Shown here one piece after another: positions 16,805 to 29,100 of a stretch of DNA of 64,000 nucleotides. The DNA is from an uncultured Shewanella sp. Lineage in GTDB: Bacteria > Pseudomonadota > Gammaproteobacteria > Enterobacterales > Shewanellaceae. The stretch spans positions 1 to 64,000 of the forward strand of contig NZ_CANLZC010000016.1 in NCBI RefSeq assembly GCF_947495455.1, written 5' to 3'. Position 1 is the first letter of the stretch, and each line of letters begins with the position of its first letter. Under the pieces are notes generated by a model. The model did no database searches and had not been told where the DNA came from. It was given only the letters and a program-made list of their open reading frames with translations. Both the position numbers and the translations under genes were made by a program.

Positions 16805-16954
16805 TTAGGCGCTTTTTAAGGAAAATAACTGGGAAGCTTGTTCATATTTTGACAGGGCAAAAAACTGTTTTCGTCTATTAAGAGGTTTATTTAAGCGGTT
16901 TTTTCTCAGGCTACGACGTCTTGCGGCAAAATGATTGAATCTGGTTCGTTTCAT
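16805..16954 (-). CDS. Small arginine-rich protein of unknown function
   Basis: A 49-residue, very basic protein (starts MKRTRFNHFAARRRSLRKNR, ends YEQASQLFSLKSA) with a good ribosome binding site, AGGGAG, about 6 bp before the ATG at 16954. About one third of residues are Arg or Lys. It resembles ribosome-associated or nucleic-acid-binding small proteins in composition, but I do not recognise a family. It is on the minus strand, 99 bp downstream of mltF's stop codon. The upstream in-frame extension to 17005 lacks a better start. Confidence 0.55.
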   Translation of the reverse strand: MKRTRFNHFAARRRSLRKNRLNKPLNRRKQFFALSKYEQASQLFSLKSA

Positions 16955-17053
16955 ATTGGGCTCCCTATTTTTATTATTCCTATTTAATATAGCATGACTG
17001 GTCATGAGATCGAGCGAACGGAGTGCATAGAAAATGAATGGAGAGAGGGTCTA

Positions 17054-18589
17054 TTATAAATCTTGCTGTGACGATGTATCATTACTGTTTGTAATATCAG
17101 CCATTTGTGTATCGGATGAATTATCATCAAGTTGTATATTTTGATTGTCGACCCAAACAAGCGTATCGTAATAACGTCGAATACTATCCACATAGTGAAC
17201 GGCTTGTTTGCCACTGGCATAACCGTAACGGGTCTTTTTATAATATTTTCGTTGTTGTAATAAGGGTAAGACCTGCTTCACATCACGCCAAGCGCTGGGG
17301 TCAAGCCCCATGCTTTGAGCGAGCTTACGTGCATCTTCTAGGTGACCGATACCGATATTATAAGAGGCTAAAGCAAACCACATTCGTTGATTTTCAGGAA
17401 TGGAGTCTGGCAACCTATTCAAAATTTCTTTTAAATATCGCGCGCCGCCTTCAATGCTTTGTGTTGGATCTAGCCTATTTTTTATGCCTAATTGTTTGGC
17501 TGTCGCTAAGGTCAGCATCATTAAGCCACGAACGCCAGTAGGAGAGCGAGCATTAGGTTTCCAATGGGACTCTTGATAGGCGGTGGCGGCAAGTTTTCGC
17601 CAATCTAAATCACCCGCATTTTTTTGAAAAGTGTCTTGGTATTCGGGAAGTCGAGTATCTATGGCTTGAATAAAGGCGCGAGTATCGACGTAATCAAAGC
17701 GTTGCACATGGGCAAAATATTTTTCATTTAAATGGGCCAGCACACCTGCTTTTTGCTCTTGATCCCAAAAACTGAGGAGTTCACTCATGAGTTTATCACT
17801 GTTTTCTTTGGGCAATAACCAAACAACGGCTTGTTGCTTTTTAAGAATGGGGCCTGCTCGTAATTCAGGCATGTAACGTCGATTAATATTAAAGGTGGTG
17901 GAATTGGCTAAGGTATAGGGAATTTCGCCGCTGTCAATCATGCCCAGCAACTCTGCATTATCTTTATCGCTCACTTGTTGCCAATTCAATTTAGGATTAT
18001 CTTGATTCAGTGTCGATAAGATATCGGCAAAAGAGGAGTTAGCCGTCACGGTGATTTTATCAGAAAGCTCGGTAATATTTTTAGGCTTATCGGTACCTTG
18101 CTTATAGACTAAAAGTTGATCGACACGATAGAGAACAGGACCAATGCGATACTTTTTACGGCGCTCGGCTGTTTCCGTTAATCCAGCAGCGATAATATCA
18201 ATATCACCTTGTGCCATGGCTTGGTAAAGTTCATCAATATTGGCATAGGGTTTGATTATCAAGGTTTGTTTTAAGTAGTTGGCAAAAGATTGAGCCATTT
18301 CATAATCAAAACCGGAGCTACCTTGATCCGTTGTAAAATAAATACTGGGGCCAAATAAGGTTCCCACCTTTAGAGAAGGTTCTTGGGTCTCTTCGCTGAA
18401 GATTTGAGGGGCCTTTTTACTGTTATCGAGCGAATTTGTCACTGTGGTGGGCGAGTCGGCTTCACTGCTGTCTTTATCTGCCTCTTTTGAGCTAGGAAGC
18501 ACAGTCTCCGTATTAAAAGGCTCAACCGATGCTTTTTGGCATCCGGCAAGCGTAAGAAGAAGACAAAATAGGAATAGCAGTTTTTTCAT
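17054..18589 (-). CDS. mltF: Membrane-bound lytic murein transglycosylase F
   Basis: 511 residues. The lipoprotein signal ends LTLAGCQ (Cys18), followed by a Ser/Glu spacer. A periplasmic substrate-binding-protein-like domain (SBP_bac_3, about 75-305, [12 protein letters not shown] to ADIL and [12 protein letters not shown]) comes next. The C-terminal SLT domain has the catalytic Glu in [21 protein letters not shown] and the later GGARYL and [12 protein letters not shown] motifs. MltF cleaves the glycan strand of peptidoglycan to 1,6-anhydromuropeptides at the outer-membrane inner face. It is divergently transcribed from purL, the same arrangement as in many gammaproteobacteria. Confidence 0.95.
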   Translation of the reverse strand: MKKLLFLFCLLLTLAGCQKASVEPFNTETVLPSSKEADKDSSEADSPTTVTNSLDNSKKAPQIFSEETQEPSLKVGTLFGPSIYFTTDQGSSGFDYEMAQSFANYLKQTLIIKPYANIDELYQAMAQGDIDIIAAGLTETAERRKKYRIGPVLYRVDQLLVYKQGTDKPKNITELSDKITVTANSSFADILSTLNQDNPKLNWQQVSDKDNAELLGMIDSGEIPYTLANSTTFNINRRYMPELRAGPILKKQQAVVWLLPKENSDKLMSELLSFWDQEQKAGVLAHLNEKYFAHVQRFDYVDTRAFIQAIDTRLPEYQDTFQKNAGDLDWRKLAATAYQESHWKPNARSPTGVRGLMMLTLATAKQLGIKNRLDPTQSIEGGARYLKEILNRLPDSIPENQRMWFALASYNIGIGHLEDARKLAQSMGLDPSAWRDVKQVLPLLQQRKYYKKTRYGYASGKQAVHYVDSIRRYYDTLVWVDNQNIQLDDNSSDTQMADITNSNDTSSQQDL

Positions 18590-18858
18590 AAATTTAACTT
18601 ATTTTAGGCACTTTTTTCAAAAACAGCCGCCGATAATAGCATAAAAGCCAGTTTTGAACAAAAAGTATCCTTTTAGCCATTGGTCTGGTATTGTTTTTGG
18701 TTTGTATTGCTGTTTTAAACGGTAATATTTTTTGATTTTGCACTCACAAGGAAACATTGTTTTGCGTTTAGAGTTCGAGTGATTTGTCTGGGACATTTCC
18801 CTATAATGACGCCAGATTTTGACCCTGCAATAATTAATCAAAAAGGTGAAATGACGTG

Positions 18859-21800
18859 ATGGAGATCATCCGCGGAGCCCCAGCACTTTCAGCGTTTAGA
18901 GTACAAAAATTAATGCAAGCTTGTGAAGCCGCAGCTTTGCCTATACAAGCCATTTATTCCGAATTTATCCATCTTGCTGATATTGATTCACAATTAACGG
19001 CTGCTGAGCAAGAGCAACTGCATACTTTATTGACTTACGGGCCTGCCGCAGAGACGAGTGTGCCTAAAGGTATGCTCTACTTTGTGACTCCACGTCCCGG
19101 CACTTTATCCCCATGGTCATCTAAAGCAACCGATATTGCTCATAATTGTGGTTTAAATAAAGTGAAACGTTTAGAGCGTGGTATTGCTTATTACATTGAT
19201 GCGAAGTCACTCAATGAGCAGCAAGAGCAGCTGCTGTTACCTTTGCTTTATGATCGTATGATGGAAGTGGTATTCAACGCCCTAAACGACAGTGAAATCT
19301 TATTTGCACACACCACGCCTAAGCCTGTTAAGAGTGTTGACATACTGGGCCAAGGTAAAGCGGCACTCATCGATGCCAACAATGAGTTGGGCTTAGCGTT
19401 AGCCGATGATGAAATTGATTATTTAGTTGAAAACTTCACTCAATTAAATCGTAATCCCAATGACGTTGAATTGATGATGTTTGCTCAAGCGAACTCTGAA
19501 CATTGCCGACATAAAATTTTTAATGCTGATTGGACTATTGATGGTGAGAAACAGCCAAAGTCGCTGTTTAAAATGATCAAAAATACTCATGAAAAAACGC
19601 CCGATAATGTGTTATCAGCTTATAAAGATAATGCCGCTGTCATGACAGGGTCAACGGCAGGGCGCTTTTTTCCTAACAGTGATGGAGAATATGCTTATCA
19701 CACTGAGCCAATGCATATTTTAATGAAGGTAGAAACCCATAATCATCCCACTGCGATCAGTCCTTATCCTGGTGCAGCGACTGGCTCTGGCGGCGAAATT
19801 CGTGATGAAGGTGCAACGGGAAGGGGTTCTAAACCGAAAGCGGGATTAACAGGCTACAGTGTATCAAATCTTAATATTCCCGGTTTTGAGCAACCTTGGG
19901 AAAAACAATATGGTAAACCTGATCGTATTGTCAGTGCCCTTGATATTATGACTGAAGGTCCTTTGGGCGGTGCGGCGTTTAACAATGAATTTGGTCGCCC
20001 TGCTTTATTAGGCTATTTCCGTACCTATGAACAGGCGGTTAATAGTCATAATGGCTTTGAAGTACGTGGTTATCATAAACCCATTATGTTAGCCGGCGGG
20101 TTAGGCAACATTCGTGAAGAGCATGTTCAAAAGGGGGAGATCACCGTCGGCGCGAAGTTGGTTGTGCTGGGTGGACCTGCAATGAACATTGGTTTAGGCG
20201 GCGGTGCGGCTTCTTCAATGGCATCAGGCCAGTCCAGTGAAGCATTAGATTTTGCCTCTGTTCAACGTGAAAATCCCGAAATGGAGCGTCGTTGTCAAGA
20301 AGTGATTGATAGATGTTGGCAGCTAGGAGAGGACAACCCCATTCAATTCATTCACGATGTTGGCGCGGGCGGGTTATCCAATGCCTTTCCAGAATTGGTG
20401 GATGATGGCGGCCGAGGTGGGCGATTTGAATTACGCAATGTGCCTTCCGATGAACCGGGAATGAGTCCACTTGAAATCTGGTGTAACGAATCTCAAGAAC
20501 GCTATGTGATGTCGGTTGCTCCAGAAAATATGGCCAAGTTTAAAGCGATCTGTGAACGTGAAAGAGCCCCTTTTGCCATTGTGGGTGAGGCAACGGCAGA
20601 GAAAGACTTGGTATTATCGGATAAGCATTTTGGTGATAACCCCATTGATTTACCTTTAGAAGTCTTATTGGGTAAAGCGCCGAAAATGAGTCGAGAGACG
20701 CAAAAACTGCAAGCACAATCACCTGCTGTCGCTCAAGAAAATATGAGTGTCAAAGAAGCGGCATTGCGTATTTTACGTTTACCTGCGGTGGCAGAGAAAA
20801 CGTTTCTTATTACCATTGGTGATAGAAGCGTGACAGGGCTGGTTAATCGAGATCAAATGGTCGGTCCTTGGCAGGTGCCAGTTGCAGACTGCGCTGTTAC
20901 CGCGGCCAGTTATGATACTTATGTCGGTGAGGCGATGTCTTTAGGTGAACGCACACCTTTGGCTTTATTAGATTTTGGCGCTTCAGCGAGGATGGCCGTT
21001 GCGGAATCGATAATGAACATCGCAGGGACGGATATTGGAAGTTTGAAGCACATCAAGCTCTCGGCCAACTGGATGTCGGCTGCCGATCATCCAGGAGAGG
21101 GGGCGGGTCTTTATGAGGCGGTAAAAGCCATAGGTGAGGAACTTTGTCCTGAATTGTCATTGACAATTCCTGTGGGGAAAGACTCCATGTCAATGCGCAC
21201 AGCTTGGCAAGATGGCAGTGAACAAAAAGCGGTGACATCCCCCATGTCTTTGGTGATCACAGCATTTGGTCGTGTTCAGGACATTCGTCATACGGTAACG
21301 CCTGAGTTGAGAACCGATAAAGGGGATTCAGCCATATTATTGGTAGACTTAGGGGCAGAGCAACCGCGACTTGGAGGCTCTTGTTTAGCGCAAGTCTTTA
21401 GCGAATTGGGTGATGTGGCACCTGATTTGAATAATGCAGCCACGTTAAGAGGCTTTTTCGAGGTGATGCAGTCTCTTGTTGCTGAGCAAGCTGTTATGGC
21501 TTATCACGATCGCAGTGATGGAGGTTTGTTTACGACTTTAGTTGAGATGGCGTTTGCCGGTAATACTGGGCTTGATATTGATATCAGTGTGTTACAAGGA
21601 ACTCATATTGAACGCTTATTTAATGAAGAATTAGGCGCCGTTTTACAAGTCAGTGAAAAACAGTCCATTAGTATTATTTCGCAATTTGAGCAAGTTGGAT
21701 TGAGATGCTACCGCATTGCTAAGCTTAACACTGCTGATGCGATCACTGTTTTTGACAACCAGCAACAAGTGTTCAAGGAAAAACGAAGTCGACTTAGAGG

Positions 21801-22740
21801 GGTTTGGGCTGAAACCACTTATCAAATGCAAGCAAGACGTGACAATTCACAATGTGCTTTGGAAGAGCTTAAATTAAAACAGCAAGCTTTTGAGCCAGGA
21901 TTAACGGCCGAATTAAGCTTTGATATTAACGATGATGTTGCTGCGCCTTATATTTTAAAAGGCACTGCGCCTAAAATGGCCATCTTACGTGAACAAGGTG
22001 TTAATTCACATCTTGAGATGGCGGCGGCTTTTAATCGAGCAGGTTTTGACAGCCGTGATGTACACATGAGTGATATTCTCAGTGGTACGGTCAGCCTTGA
22101 ACAATTCCAAGGTCTTGCCGCTTGTGGTGGATTCTCTTACGGTGATGTATTGGGCGCAGGTGAAGGTTGGGCCAAGTCGATTTTATTCAATCCTAGGGCA
22201 CGTGAACAGTTTAGTCGTTTCTTTGAGCGTGATCAGAGTATCTCACTTGGAGTGTGTAATGGTTGTCAAATGTTATCTAATTTGAAAGCCATTATACCGG
22301 GAACCGAATATTGGCCGCATTTTGTTCGAAATCGTTCAGAGCAATTTGAAGCCCGTTTTAGTTTGGTTGAGGTGCAATCTAGCCCCTCTTTATTTTTTGA
22401 AGGAATGGCAGGATCACGTATGCCTATTGCAGTGTCCCATGGTGAAGGGCGAGCTGAATTTGCCAGCCTTGATGCTTTGGCTGCAACAAAAGCCTCTGGT
22501 ACCATAGCGCTGAATTATGTTGATGGTCATGGTCAATTCGCGACGCAATATCCGCAAAACCCAAATGGCTCCCCCGAGGGAATAACGGGGTTAACCAGTG
22601 TCGATGGTCGAGTAACCATTATGATGCCTCATCCCGAACGTGTTTTTAGAACGGTTGCAAATTCTTGGCATCCTGATGAATGGGGAGAAGACAGCCCTTG
22701 GATGCGTATGTTCCGTAATGTGAGAAAAGCCATAGGGTAA
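18859..22740 (+). CDS. purL: Phosphoribosylformylglycinamidine synthase PurL
   Basis: Large-type FGAM synthase (1293 residues from ATG 18859; E. coli has 1295), fourth step of purine synthesis: FGAR, glutamine and ATP to FGAM. In order: N-terminal PurS-like domain, linker, two AIRS-like synthetase halves ([19 protein letters not shown] and [14 protein letters not shown]), and a C-terminal class-I glutaminase. In the glutaminase the nucleophile Cys lies in GVCNGCQML and the His-Glu pair near [14 protein letters not shown] at 18856, one codon earlier, is an alternative start; AAAGGTG lies suitably for either. A strong terminator follows. No convincing PurR site was found upstream. Confidence 0.97.
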   Translation: MEIIRGAPALSAFRVQKLMQACEAAALPIQAIYSEFIHLADIDSQLTAAEQEQLHTLLTYGPAAETSVPKGMLYFVTPRPGTLSPWSSKATDIAHNCGLNKVKRLERGIAYYIDAKSLNEQQEQLLLPLLYDRMMEVVFNALNDSEILFAHTTPKPVKSVDILGQGKAALIDANNELGLALADDEIDYLVENFTQLNRNPNDVELMMFAQANSEHCRHKIFNADWTIDGEKQPKSLFKMIKNTHEKTPDNVLSAYKDNAAVMTGSTAGRFFPNSDGEYAYHTEPMHILMKVETHNHPTAISPYPGAATGSGGEIRDEGATGRGSKPKAGLTGYSVSNLNIPGFEQPWEKQYGKPDRIVSALDIMTEGPLGGAAFNNEFGRPALLGYFRTYEQAVNSHNGFEVRGYHKPIMLAGGLGNIREEHVQKGEITVGAKLVVLGGPAMNIGLGGGAASSMASGQSSEALDFASVQRENPEMERRCQEVIDRCWQLGEDNPIQFIHDVGAGGLSNAFPELVDDGGRGGRFELRNVPSDEPGMSPLEIWCNESQERYVMSVAPENMAKFKAICERERAPFAIVGEATAEKDLVLSDKHFGDNPIDLPLEVLLGKAPKMSRETQKLQAQSPAVAQENMSVKEAALRILRLPAVAEKTFLITIGDRSVTGLVNRDQMVGPWQVPVADCAVTAASYDTYVGEAMSLGERTPLALLDFGASARMAVAESIMNIAGTDIGSLKHIKLSANWMSAADHPGEGAGLYEAVKAIGEELCPELSLTIPVGKDSMSMRTAWQDGSEQKAVTSPMSLVITAFGRVQDIRHTVTPELRTDKGDSAILLVDLGAEQPRLGGSCLAQVFSELGDVAPDLNNAATLRGFFEVMQSLVAEQAVMAYHDRSDGGLFTTLVEMAFAGNTGLDIDISVLQGTHIERLFNEELGAVLQVSEKQSISIISQFEQVGLRCYRIAKLNTADAITVFDNQQQVFKEKRSRLRGVWAETTYQMQARRDNSQCALEELKLKQQAFEPGLTAELSFDINDDVAAPYILKGTAPKMAILREQGVNSHLEMAAAFNRAGFDSRDVHMSDILSGTVSLEQFQGLAACGGFSYGDVLGAGEGWAKSILFNPRAREQFSRFFERDQSISLGVCNGCQMLSNLKAIIPGTEYWPHFVRNRSEQFEARFSLVEVQSSPSLFFEGMAGSRMPIAVSHGEGRAEFASLDALAATKASGTIALNYVDGHGQFATQYPQNPNGSPEGITGLTSVDGRVTIMMPHPERVFRTVANSWHPDEWGEDSPWMRMFRNVRKAIG

Positions 22741-22770
22741 TACAGGTATATTTTTTCTGATTTATCCTTT

Positions 22771-22799
22771 AAAAAGCCGCATTGTATTGCGGCTTTTTT
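22771..22799 (+). terminator. Rho-independent terminator of purL
   Basis: AAAAGCCGC ATTGTATT GCGGCTTTTTT: a 7-9 bp GC-rich stem, 8-nt loop and T-run, 30 bp after the purL stop. Confidence 0.9.
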
Positions 22800-23251
22800 G
22801 TTGGGGACTTGTTTTTACCTTAGTTTGTTTTTTTGAATATTAGTAAAGCCTGTTCCACGAAATAAGACTTTTGTCAATACTATCCTTTTGAAATGTGTAC
22901 TGCCCCGCAAAACCCACTGAAACCTGCCACTTTGATTGATTACTCTGTAACTGGAGAGTATAAAAACACTATAGATTGGAATGAAATGACTATGTGTAAC
23001 AGATGGTTATCACCTGTTAAATAATAGTTTTAACAGTGTGCAATAAGGACTTTTAGTGTAATAAAAGTATTAATAATTTTACTTTTATGTATTTAGTGCC
23101 GTATTGGCTTTCGCAATATCTGCGCAAGTCTAATTCGGTGGTTAGTTAACCCCTAATTATGAGGTTAACTAATGATCCTCAACAAGTACATTTTGCTATA
23201 GTTAATAAGGATTAATTATGGTGGTGTGTCGTACCAATTAAGGAGTCTCTA
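22800..23251 (+). promoter_or_regulatory. cydABX upstream region with a perfect inverted repeat
   Basis: No gene lies in these 450 bases. TTAGTTAACC (23142-23151) and GGTTAACTAA (23163-23172) form a perfect 10-bp inverted repeat with an 11-bp spacer, 80 bp before cydA. GTTAATAAGGATTAAT lies at 23200-23215. GTTA-type repeats about one helical turn apart resemble ArcA binding sites, and ArcA/FNR control of cyd is established in E. coli. That these bases bind ArcA here is inference. AAGGAG (23240-23245) is the cydA ribosome binding site. Confidence 0.55.
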
Positions 23252-24808
23252 ATGATTGTACAAGAGGTGGTTGAACTCTCGCGTTTACAATTTGCGTTAA
23301 CAGCCATGTACCATTTCCTGTTTGTCCCATTAACGCTAGGATTGGCCTTTTTGCTGGCGATTATGGAATCATTGTATGTGATGACCAACAAGCAAATTTA
23401 TAAAGACATGACTAAGTTTTGGGGCAAGTTATTTGGTATTAACTTTGCTATTGGTGTCACGACGGGCTTAGCGATGGAATTCCAATTTGGTACGAATTGG
23501 TCTTACTATTCTCATTATGTTGGTGATATTTTTGGTGCCCCCTTAGCGATTGAAGGTTTGATGGCCTTCTTTTTAGAATCGACTTTAGTGGGCATGTTTT
23601 TCTTTGGTTGGGACAGATTCAGTAAAAGGCAGCATCTTGCGATTACTTGGCTGGTAGCCATAGCATCAAATATGTCTGCTTTATGGATTTTAGTGGCCAA
23701 TGGTTGGATGCAAAACCCTGTTGGTTCAATTTTTAACTATGAAACCATGCGAATGGAAATGACCAGCTTTGCGGATGTGGTATTTAATCCTGTTGCGCAA
23801 GTGAAATTTGTGCATACCGTGGCATCAGGTTATGTGACAGGGGCGATGTTTGTTTTGGCCATCAGCTCTTATTATATTTTGAAAAAACGTGATCTGCCTT
23901 TTGCACGCCGCTCTTTTGCCATTGCGGCCAGTTTTGGTATGGCGGCCATTTTATCCGTGCTGGTCTTAGGGGATGACTCAGGTTATGAAGTCGGTGAAGT
24001 GCAAAAAGTGAAATTAGCCTCTATTGAAGCGGAGTGGAATACTGAGCCTGCGCCCGCTTCTTTTACTGTGGTGGGATTGCCGAACCAAGAAACCATGAAA
24101 ACGGATTATGCCGTTAAAATTCCTTATGTGATGGGGATTATTGCGACGCGTTCATTAGATCAGCAAGTGACAGGATTGAAAGATTTGTTAGTGGCCCATG
24201 AAGCTCGTATTCGTAATGGTATGAAAGCCTATGCCATGCTAGAGAAGCTACGTGCGGGTGATGACTCACCGCAATTAAAAGCAGACTTTGAAAAAGCGAA
24301 AGTGGATTTAGGCTATGGCTTACTCCTCAAGCCTTATACCGATAAAGTGGTTGATGCAACAGAAGCGCAAATTCAAGCGGCAACGAAAGATTCTATTCCT
24401 CATGTTTGGCCAATATTTTGGTCGTTTAGGGTGATGGTCGGTTTAGGCATTGTCATGTTATTCGTCTTTGCGGCTGCGTTTTGGCAAAGTACTCGACATA
24501 AGATTGAAGAAAATAAATGGGTATTGCGGGCGGCTTTATTTAGCTTACCTCTGCCTTGGATTGCGATTCAATGTGGTTGGTTTGTCTCTGAGTATGGGCG
24601 CCAACCTTGGACGATTTCTGAAGTTTTACCGACCTTTATGTCAGCGTCTAACCTTACGCTCAGTGATGTTTGGACCAGTATTATTTACATTACCGTGTTT
24701 TATACAGTGCTGTTAGTCGTCGAGCTGTTCTTAATGACGAAGTTTATTCGCCGTGGTCCCAGTAGTTTAAAGACGGGCCGCTATCATTTTGAAAAACTAG
24801 CAGGCTAA
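23252..24808 (+). CDS. cydA: Cytochrome bd ubiquinol oxidase subunit I
   Basis: 518 residues, close to E. coli CydA (522). Typical features are the N-terminal [20 protein letters not shown] with the heme b595 ligand His, [29 protein letters not shown], and a long periplasmic Q-loop (about 240-380). The conserved [13 protein letters not shown] lies near the C-terminus. It forms with CydB the high-affinity quinol oxidase that works at low oxygen and does not pump protons. It is the first gene of cydABX; cydB follows after 13 bp. AAGGAG lies 6 bp before the ATG. Confidence 0.97.
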   Translation: MIVQEVVELSRLQFALTAMYHFLFVPLTLGLAFLLAIMESLYVMTNKQIYKDMTKFWGKLFGINFAIGVTTGLAMEFQFGTNWSYYSHYVGDIFGAPLAIEGLMAFFLESTLVGMFFFGWDRFSKRQHLAITWLVAIASNMSALWILVANGWMQNPVGSIFNYETMRMEMTSFADVVFNPVAQVKFVHTVASGYVTGAMFVLAISSYYILKKRDLPFARRSFAIAASFGMAAILSVLVLGDDSGYEVGEVQKVKLASIEAEWNTEPAPASFTVVGLPNQETMKTDYAVKIPYVMGIIATRSLDQQVTGLKDLLVAHEARIRNGMKAYAMLEKLRAGDDSPQLKADFEKAKVDLGYGLLLKPYTDKVVDATEAQIQAATKDSIPHVWPIFWSFRVMVGLGIVMLFVFAAAFWQSTRHKIEENKWVLRAALFSLPLPWIAIQCGWFVSEYGRQPWTISEVLPTFMSASNLTLSDVWTSIIYITVFYTVLLVVELFLMTKFIRRGPSSLKTGRYHFEKLAG

Positions 24809-24821
24809 CGGGGAGCAGAAT

Positions 24822-25961
24822 ATGTTTGATTATGAAGCGTTAAGATTCATTTGGTGGGCATTAATTGGTGTGTTATTCATTGGTTTTGCTGTGACAGATG
24901 GATTTGACATGGGCGTGGGTGCATTACTGCCTATTATTGGTAAAGATGATACTGAACGTCGTATCATGATTAATACCATTGCACCGCATTGGGATGGTAA
25001 TCAAGTGTGGTTGATCACCGGTGCTGGGGCGTTATTTGCTGCTTGGCCAACTGTTTATGCTGTGTCTTTTTCAGGTTTTTACTTGGCGATGATGTTGGTC
25101 TTGTTTACCCTCTATCTACGCCCCGTTGGATTTGATTATCGCTCAAAAATAGAAGACCCAAGGTGGCGTAAGACATGGGATTATCTGCTGTTTTTAGGTG
25201 GTTTTGTTCCTCCACTTGTGATCGGTATTGCCTTTGGTAATTTACTTCAAGGTGTGCCCTTTAATTTTGACGAGTATTTACGTGCCACATATCATGGCGG
25301 CTTTTTTGGGTTACTGAATCCTTTTGCGCTCTTGACTGGTGTGGTGGCTGTGAGTATGTTTATGATGCAAGGGGCCAGTTGGTTACAAATGAAAACCGAG
25401 GGGGAATTACGTGTTCGTGCGGCAGGTGCGTCACAAGTTGCTTCTGTTTTTGTTTTGGTTTTCTTTGTGTTATCGGGTTTACTCTTAGTTAATGGAGTGG
25501 ATGGTTATGTCATCACTTCTGTCATGGATCACAATGCTCCTTCGAATCCTGTGTTAAAAACCGTTGCCGTTGAAGCGGGTGCATGGCTGAACAATTATCA
25601 AACCTATCCTGTGACTTTACTGTTTCCCATCGCGGGCTTAGTATTACCTTTATTCGTGTTTATTGCCAGTCGCTTAAATCGTTCTGGGTTTGCCTTTTTC
25701 TTTAGCTCCTTAACTGTGGCTATGGTGATTTTAACTTGTGGTTCTGCAATGTTTCCTTTTGTGATGCCTTCATCTCTTGATCCTAATGTGAGTTTAACCA
25801 TGTGGGATGCAACAGCCAGTGAAAGAACTTTGGGTGTTATGACGATTGCAGCAGCCATTTTTGTCCCTATCATTTTGTGTTATACCATTTGGACTTATTA
25901 CAAGATGTTTGGTCGTTTAAATCGTCAACATATTGAAAACAATTCAACCTCACTTTATTAA
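24822..25961 (+). CDS. cydB: Cytochrome bd ubiquinol oxidase subunit II
   Basis: 379 residues, as expected for CydB. The start MFDYEALRFIWWALIGVLFIGFAVTDGFDMGVGALLP is diagnostic (residues given as separate pieces: FDYEALRFIWW and DGFDMGVGALLP), as is the TIAPHWDGNQVWLITGAG segment. Eight to nine transmembrane helices are visible. It has no heme ligands of its own but completes the oxidase with CydA. GGGAG lies 8 bp before the ATG. The gene is followed after 11 bp by cydX. Confidence 0.97.
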   Translation: MFDYEALRFIWWALIGVLFIGFAVTDGFDMGVGALLPIIGKDDTERRIMINTIAPHWDGNQVWLITGAGALFAAWPTVYAVSFSGFYLAMMLVLFTLYLRPVGFDYRSKIEDPRWRKTWDYLLFLGGFVPPLVIGIAFGNLLQGVPFNFDEYLRATYHGGFFGLLNPFALLTGVVAVSMFMMQGASWLQMKTEGELRVRAAGASQVASVFVLVFFVLSGLLLVNGVDGYVITSVMDHNAPSNPVLKTVAVEAGAWLNNYQTYPVTLLFPIAGLVLPLFVFIASRLNRSGFAFFFSSLTVAMVILTCGSAMFPFVMPSSLDPNVSLTMWDATASERTLGVMTIAAAIFVPIILCYTIWTYYKMFGRLNRQHIENNSTSLY

Positions 25962-25972
25962 GGGAGCAAGTT

Positions 25973-26095
25973 ATGTGGTATTTTACTTGGATATTAGGAC
26001 TCTTTCTGGCTTGCTCTTTCGGTATTATCAATGCGTTATGGCTTGAAAGCAGTGAGAATATGGATAGAGAGCACGATGAGCCTATCGATAAATAA
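25973..26095 (+). CDS. cydX: Cytochrome bd oxidase small subunit CydX
   Basis: A 40-residue single-helix protein that is easily missed because of its size. The sequence MWYFTWILGLFLACSFGI followed by INALWLE matches the CydX/YbgT family (MWYF.WILG...A...G...A.W.E). CydX stabilises the heme groups of the cytochrome bd complex. AGGGAG lies 6 bp before the ATG, and cydB ends 11 bp upstream, so the three genes form one operon closed by a terminator 15 bp later. The partner subunit YbgE is not present downstream. Confidence 0.95.
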   Translation: MWYFTWILGLFLACSFGIINALWLESSENMDREHDEPIDK

Positions 26096-26109
26096 GTTCA
26101 ACTAAAAAT

Positions 26110-26137
26110 AAAAGCCTCGTTCATTCGAGGCTTTTTT
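26110..26137 (+). terminator. Rho-independent terminator of cydABX
   Basis: AAAAGCCTCG TTCATT CGAGGCTTTTTT: a 10-bp stem with 6-nt loop and T-run. The A-rich 5' side means it could also terminate the convergent RND operon, whose last gene stops at 26180. Confidence 0.9.
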
Positions 26138-26179
26138 ATTTTAGGACTAGACAACTAGACACTTCTTATTCGGGAGGTG

Positions 26180-29100
26180 TTAAACGCTAACGGGATTGCT
26201 CTCTTGATTGTGGCGTCGCGGTTTCATCATCAACTTGTACATAACGGGCACCCAAATCAGTGACAATAAGGTGGTTAATAAGGTGCCGCCAGCGATGGCT
26301 ATGGCAAAAGGAGGCCAAAACCCCCCTCCAGCGATGATTAAAGGTAAAAACCCCCCAATTGTGGTAATGGTGGTGGAGCCAATGTGGCGTCCACAGCTGC
26401 TAACCAGTGCAATAATAGTGTGATTATTTCCTTGACGCGAAAGCGGATCGACTTCCAGCTCTGCAATAATGACAATGGCAGCATTGATCGCCAACCCCAT
26501 GAGTCCAAGCAAAGCGATGATCACAGTAAATCCAAAAGGGTAATTAAAAAGGTACACGCAAAGCAGCCCTAATCCAGCCGATTGCATTGCACTTAATAAA
26601 ATTATTCCAGTTAATCTAAATGAATTGAAGGATAAGACAATGGTTGTTAACAATAAGGTGAATATGAGCAAGACATTGGATAGTAAATTACCCACTGCCT
26701 CGTCGCGTTTAGCGCTTTCTCCCCCTATCTGCATTTGATAGCCAGCAGGTAAGGGAAGGGCATCGAGTCTTGCTTTAGTTGCATTTAAAACCGTTTGCGG
26801 TAACACACCATTTTCAATATAGGCTTCAATGGTATTCACTCTTTGTCCGTCTCTGCGTGGGATCGTGCCTCTGCTGACTCTTATTTCACTATCAGAAATG
26901 GCTGAGAGTGGGATCCCCGATGCGGTACTGGAAACCAAATTGAGTTCGAATATTCTCATTGGTTCTTGTCGTTGATTGTCATCTAATCGAACACGAACAG
27001 GTAAGGATTCTGTTTGCTCTAAAATACTGCCACCGTTGAGGCCTGTGGTGGCCATTTGAATTTGGTTAGCGATGCTACTTAAATGAAGCCCTGTCATTAA
27101 ACTCGCTTCTTCATCTATTTGTAACCACAATTTCGGTGAACCTGCGCTGAGAGTGGCACGGGTGTGAGTGACATTTTGTGTTTCAGTAAAAATGAGCCTG
27201 ACTTGTTCCCCTAAACTTTTTAGTTGATCTAAATTAGGGCCAAATAACCTGACTTCAACAGGGGCGTTAAAAGGTGGGCCTTGTTCGAGTTTTCTGACCA
27301 GAATTTGTGCTTGAGGATAGGCGCTATCCAGTGTTTGTTGTAGCTGTGGGATCAAGGTGTTGGCCGTTTGGAAATCTTTCACTTTTACCATAGCTTGCGC
27401 ATAATGATTAGTACTGTGCTGATTTTGCATCATATTATAGTAAAAAGAGGGCGTATTACTGCCAACCATCCAATCAATTCTATCAATGCCTGCATACTGT
27501 CTTAGATTTGAATCCATTTCTTCTATTAACTGGCGAGTATGGGCTAAGCTGGCGTGAGAAGCCAAATACACTTCAATATGAAACATATCTCTGTCGGAAG
27601 GGGGGAAAAATTGTTCTGTCATTTTTCCCATGGCCATAAAACCTAAGATAGGCAAACAGCCGATGAGCAGAGCCGCTCTTTTTGGATGAGACAGGGCAAA
27701 GCGTAAACTTTTCGTAAAAACGTGACTGATTTTAGGAAGCTCTATGCCATGGTGATACCACCGATATCCGTCAGACTGACTGCCAAATTGACCAGCGAGT
27801 CCGGCAATAATCGTATGAGAAATAACAAAAGAGCCAAGTAAAGCAAACATGACCGAAATGGCGATTCCACCCACAAATTCACCTGCAGGCCCTGGCATCA
27901 TGACAATAGGGGCAAAGGCCAGCATGGTTGTAATAGTCGAGCCGGCTAAAGGTCGCCAAAAGTGGTGTAAGGTTTCACTCACTGCATGATAACGGCTCAT
28001 TCCATTTTGGCGTCTTTGTGCAATCGCATCGACAATCACAATGGCATTATCCACCATGATCCCAAGGGCCACGACGAGTCCTGTGACTGACATCTGATGA
28101 ATAGGTAACCCCATAAACTTCATGCAAGCTAAGGTAAACAGTGCGGTTAAAGGAAGGGATAAAGCGACAATTAGCGCATTTCTCAAGCCTAAGGTTAACA
28201 TTAAAACGGCAAGGATAATGATAAAGCCTAACAGTAAACTTTTTATGAGCCCGCCTAAACGTTCTGTGGTGTAACTTTCTTGATCGAATAACCATTCAAT
28301 TTTGACATTGCTGGGCATGTTTTGTTGAAGTTCGTTGACGACTTGGCGAACATTTTTAAGCCAAGTATCCACACTGGCATCATCAAGCATTCTTGCGGCG
28401 ACCATAATGCCTTGCTCTTGCTCTATTATGGCGATATTTTCTTCAGGTGTTTTCACTTGGCGTTGAATATCTGCAATATCCTCAAGGCGTATTAAGTGAC
28501 CATTGTTGCCCATTTTTACGGGAACGTTTCTAATTCTTGTGAGCGAATCGAGTTCCCCTGAAACTTCTACTAGTGCGTTGAAATGTGAGTTGTTAATTTC
28601 ACCTGCTGATATTTTGGGATCGGCATTGTGTAAAATTAACGCAATGGCAGCTGGAGTGAGTTGTAGCTGCTTGATTTTGCTGGCATGTAGCGTCACTAAG
28701 ATTTCTTCGGTGGGCTCACCATAGAGTTTAACAAAATCAGTGCCTGATAATGTTCTCAATCGACTTTCCAATTCTTTTGCATAGCGATTTAATACATCAA
28801 TGCGAATGGGCGTGTTACTTTGCCACGAAAAACCTAAAATCGCGGTATTGGCATAACCTAATTGATCATCAAGGGTGGTATTTTGTGCTTCTTTGGGAAG
28901 CAAATGAATGGCGTCGGCAATATAATCTCTGGCTCTAGACCAAACAGGTGCGGTATTGACGACATCATCTTTTAATTCGAGCTGAATAACAGAAATGCCA
29001 GGTTTTGATGTTGAGTAAATAAGCTTGAGTTCTTTTATTCGTCTGAGCTGATTTTCTAACACTTGAGTGACCAATGCTTCTACTCGTTCAGAAGAAGCGC

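Noticed and set aside
17107..17541. 144-residue plus-strand ORF over the mltF gene
   Set aside because: It is antisense to the well-conserved SLT domain of mltF and has no family features.
18746..18764. PurR-like sequence before purL (AGGAAACATTGTTTTGCGT)
   Set aside because: The two halves resemble the PurR half-site, but the spacing is three bases too long for the 16-bp PurR consensus.
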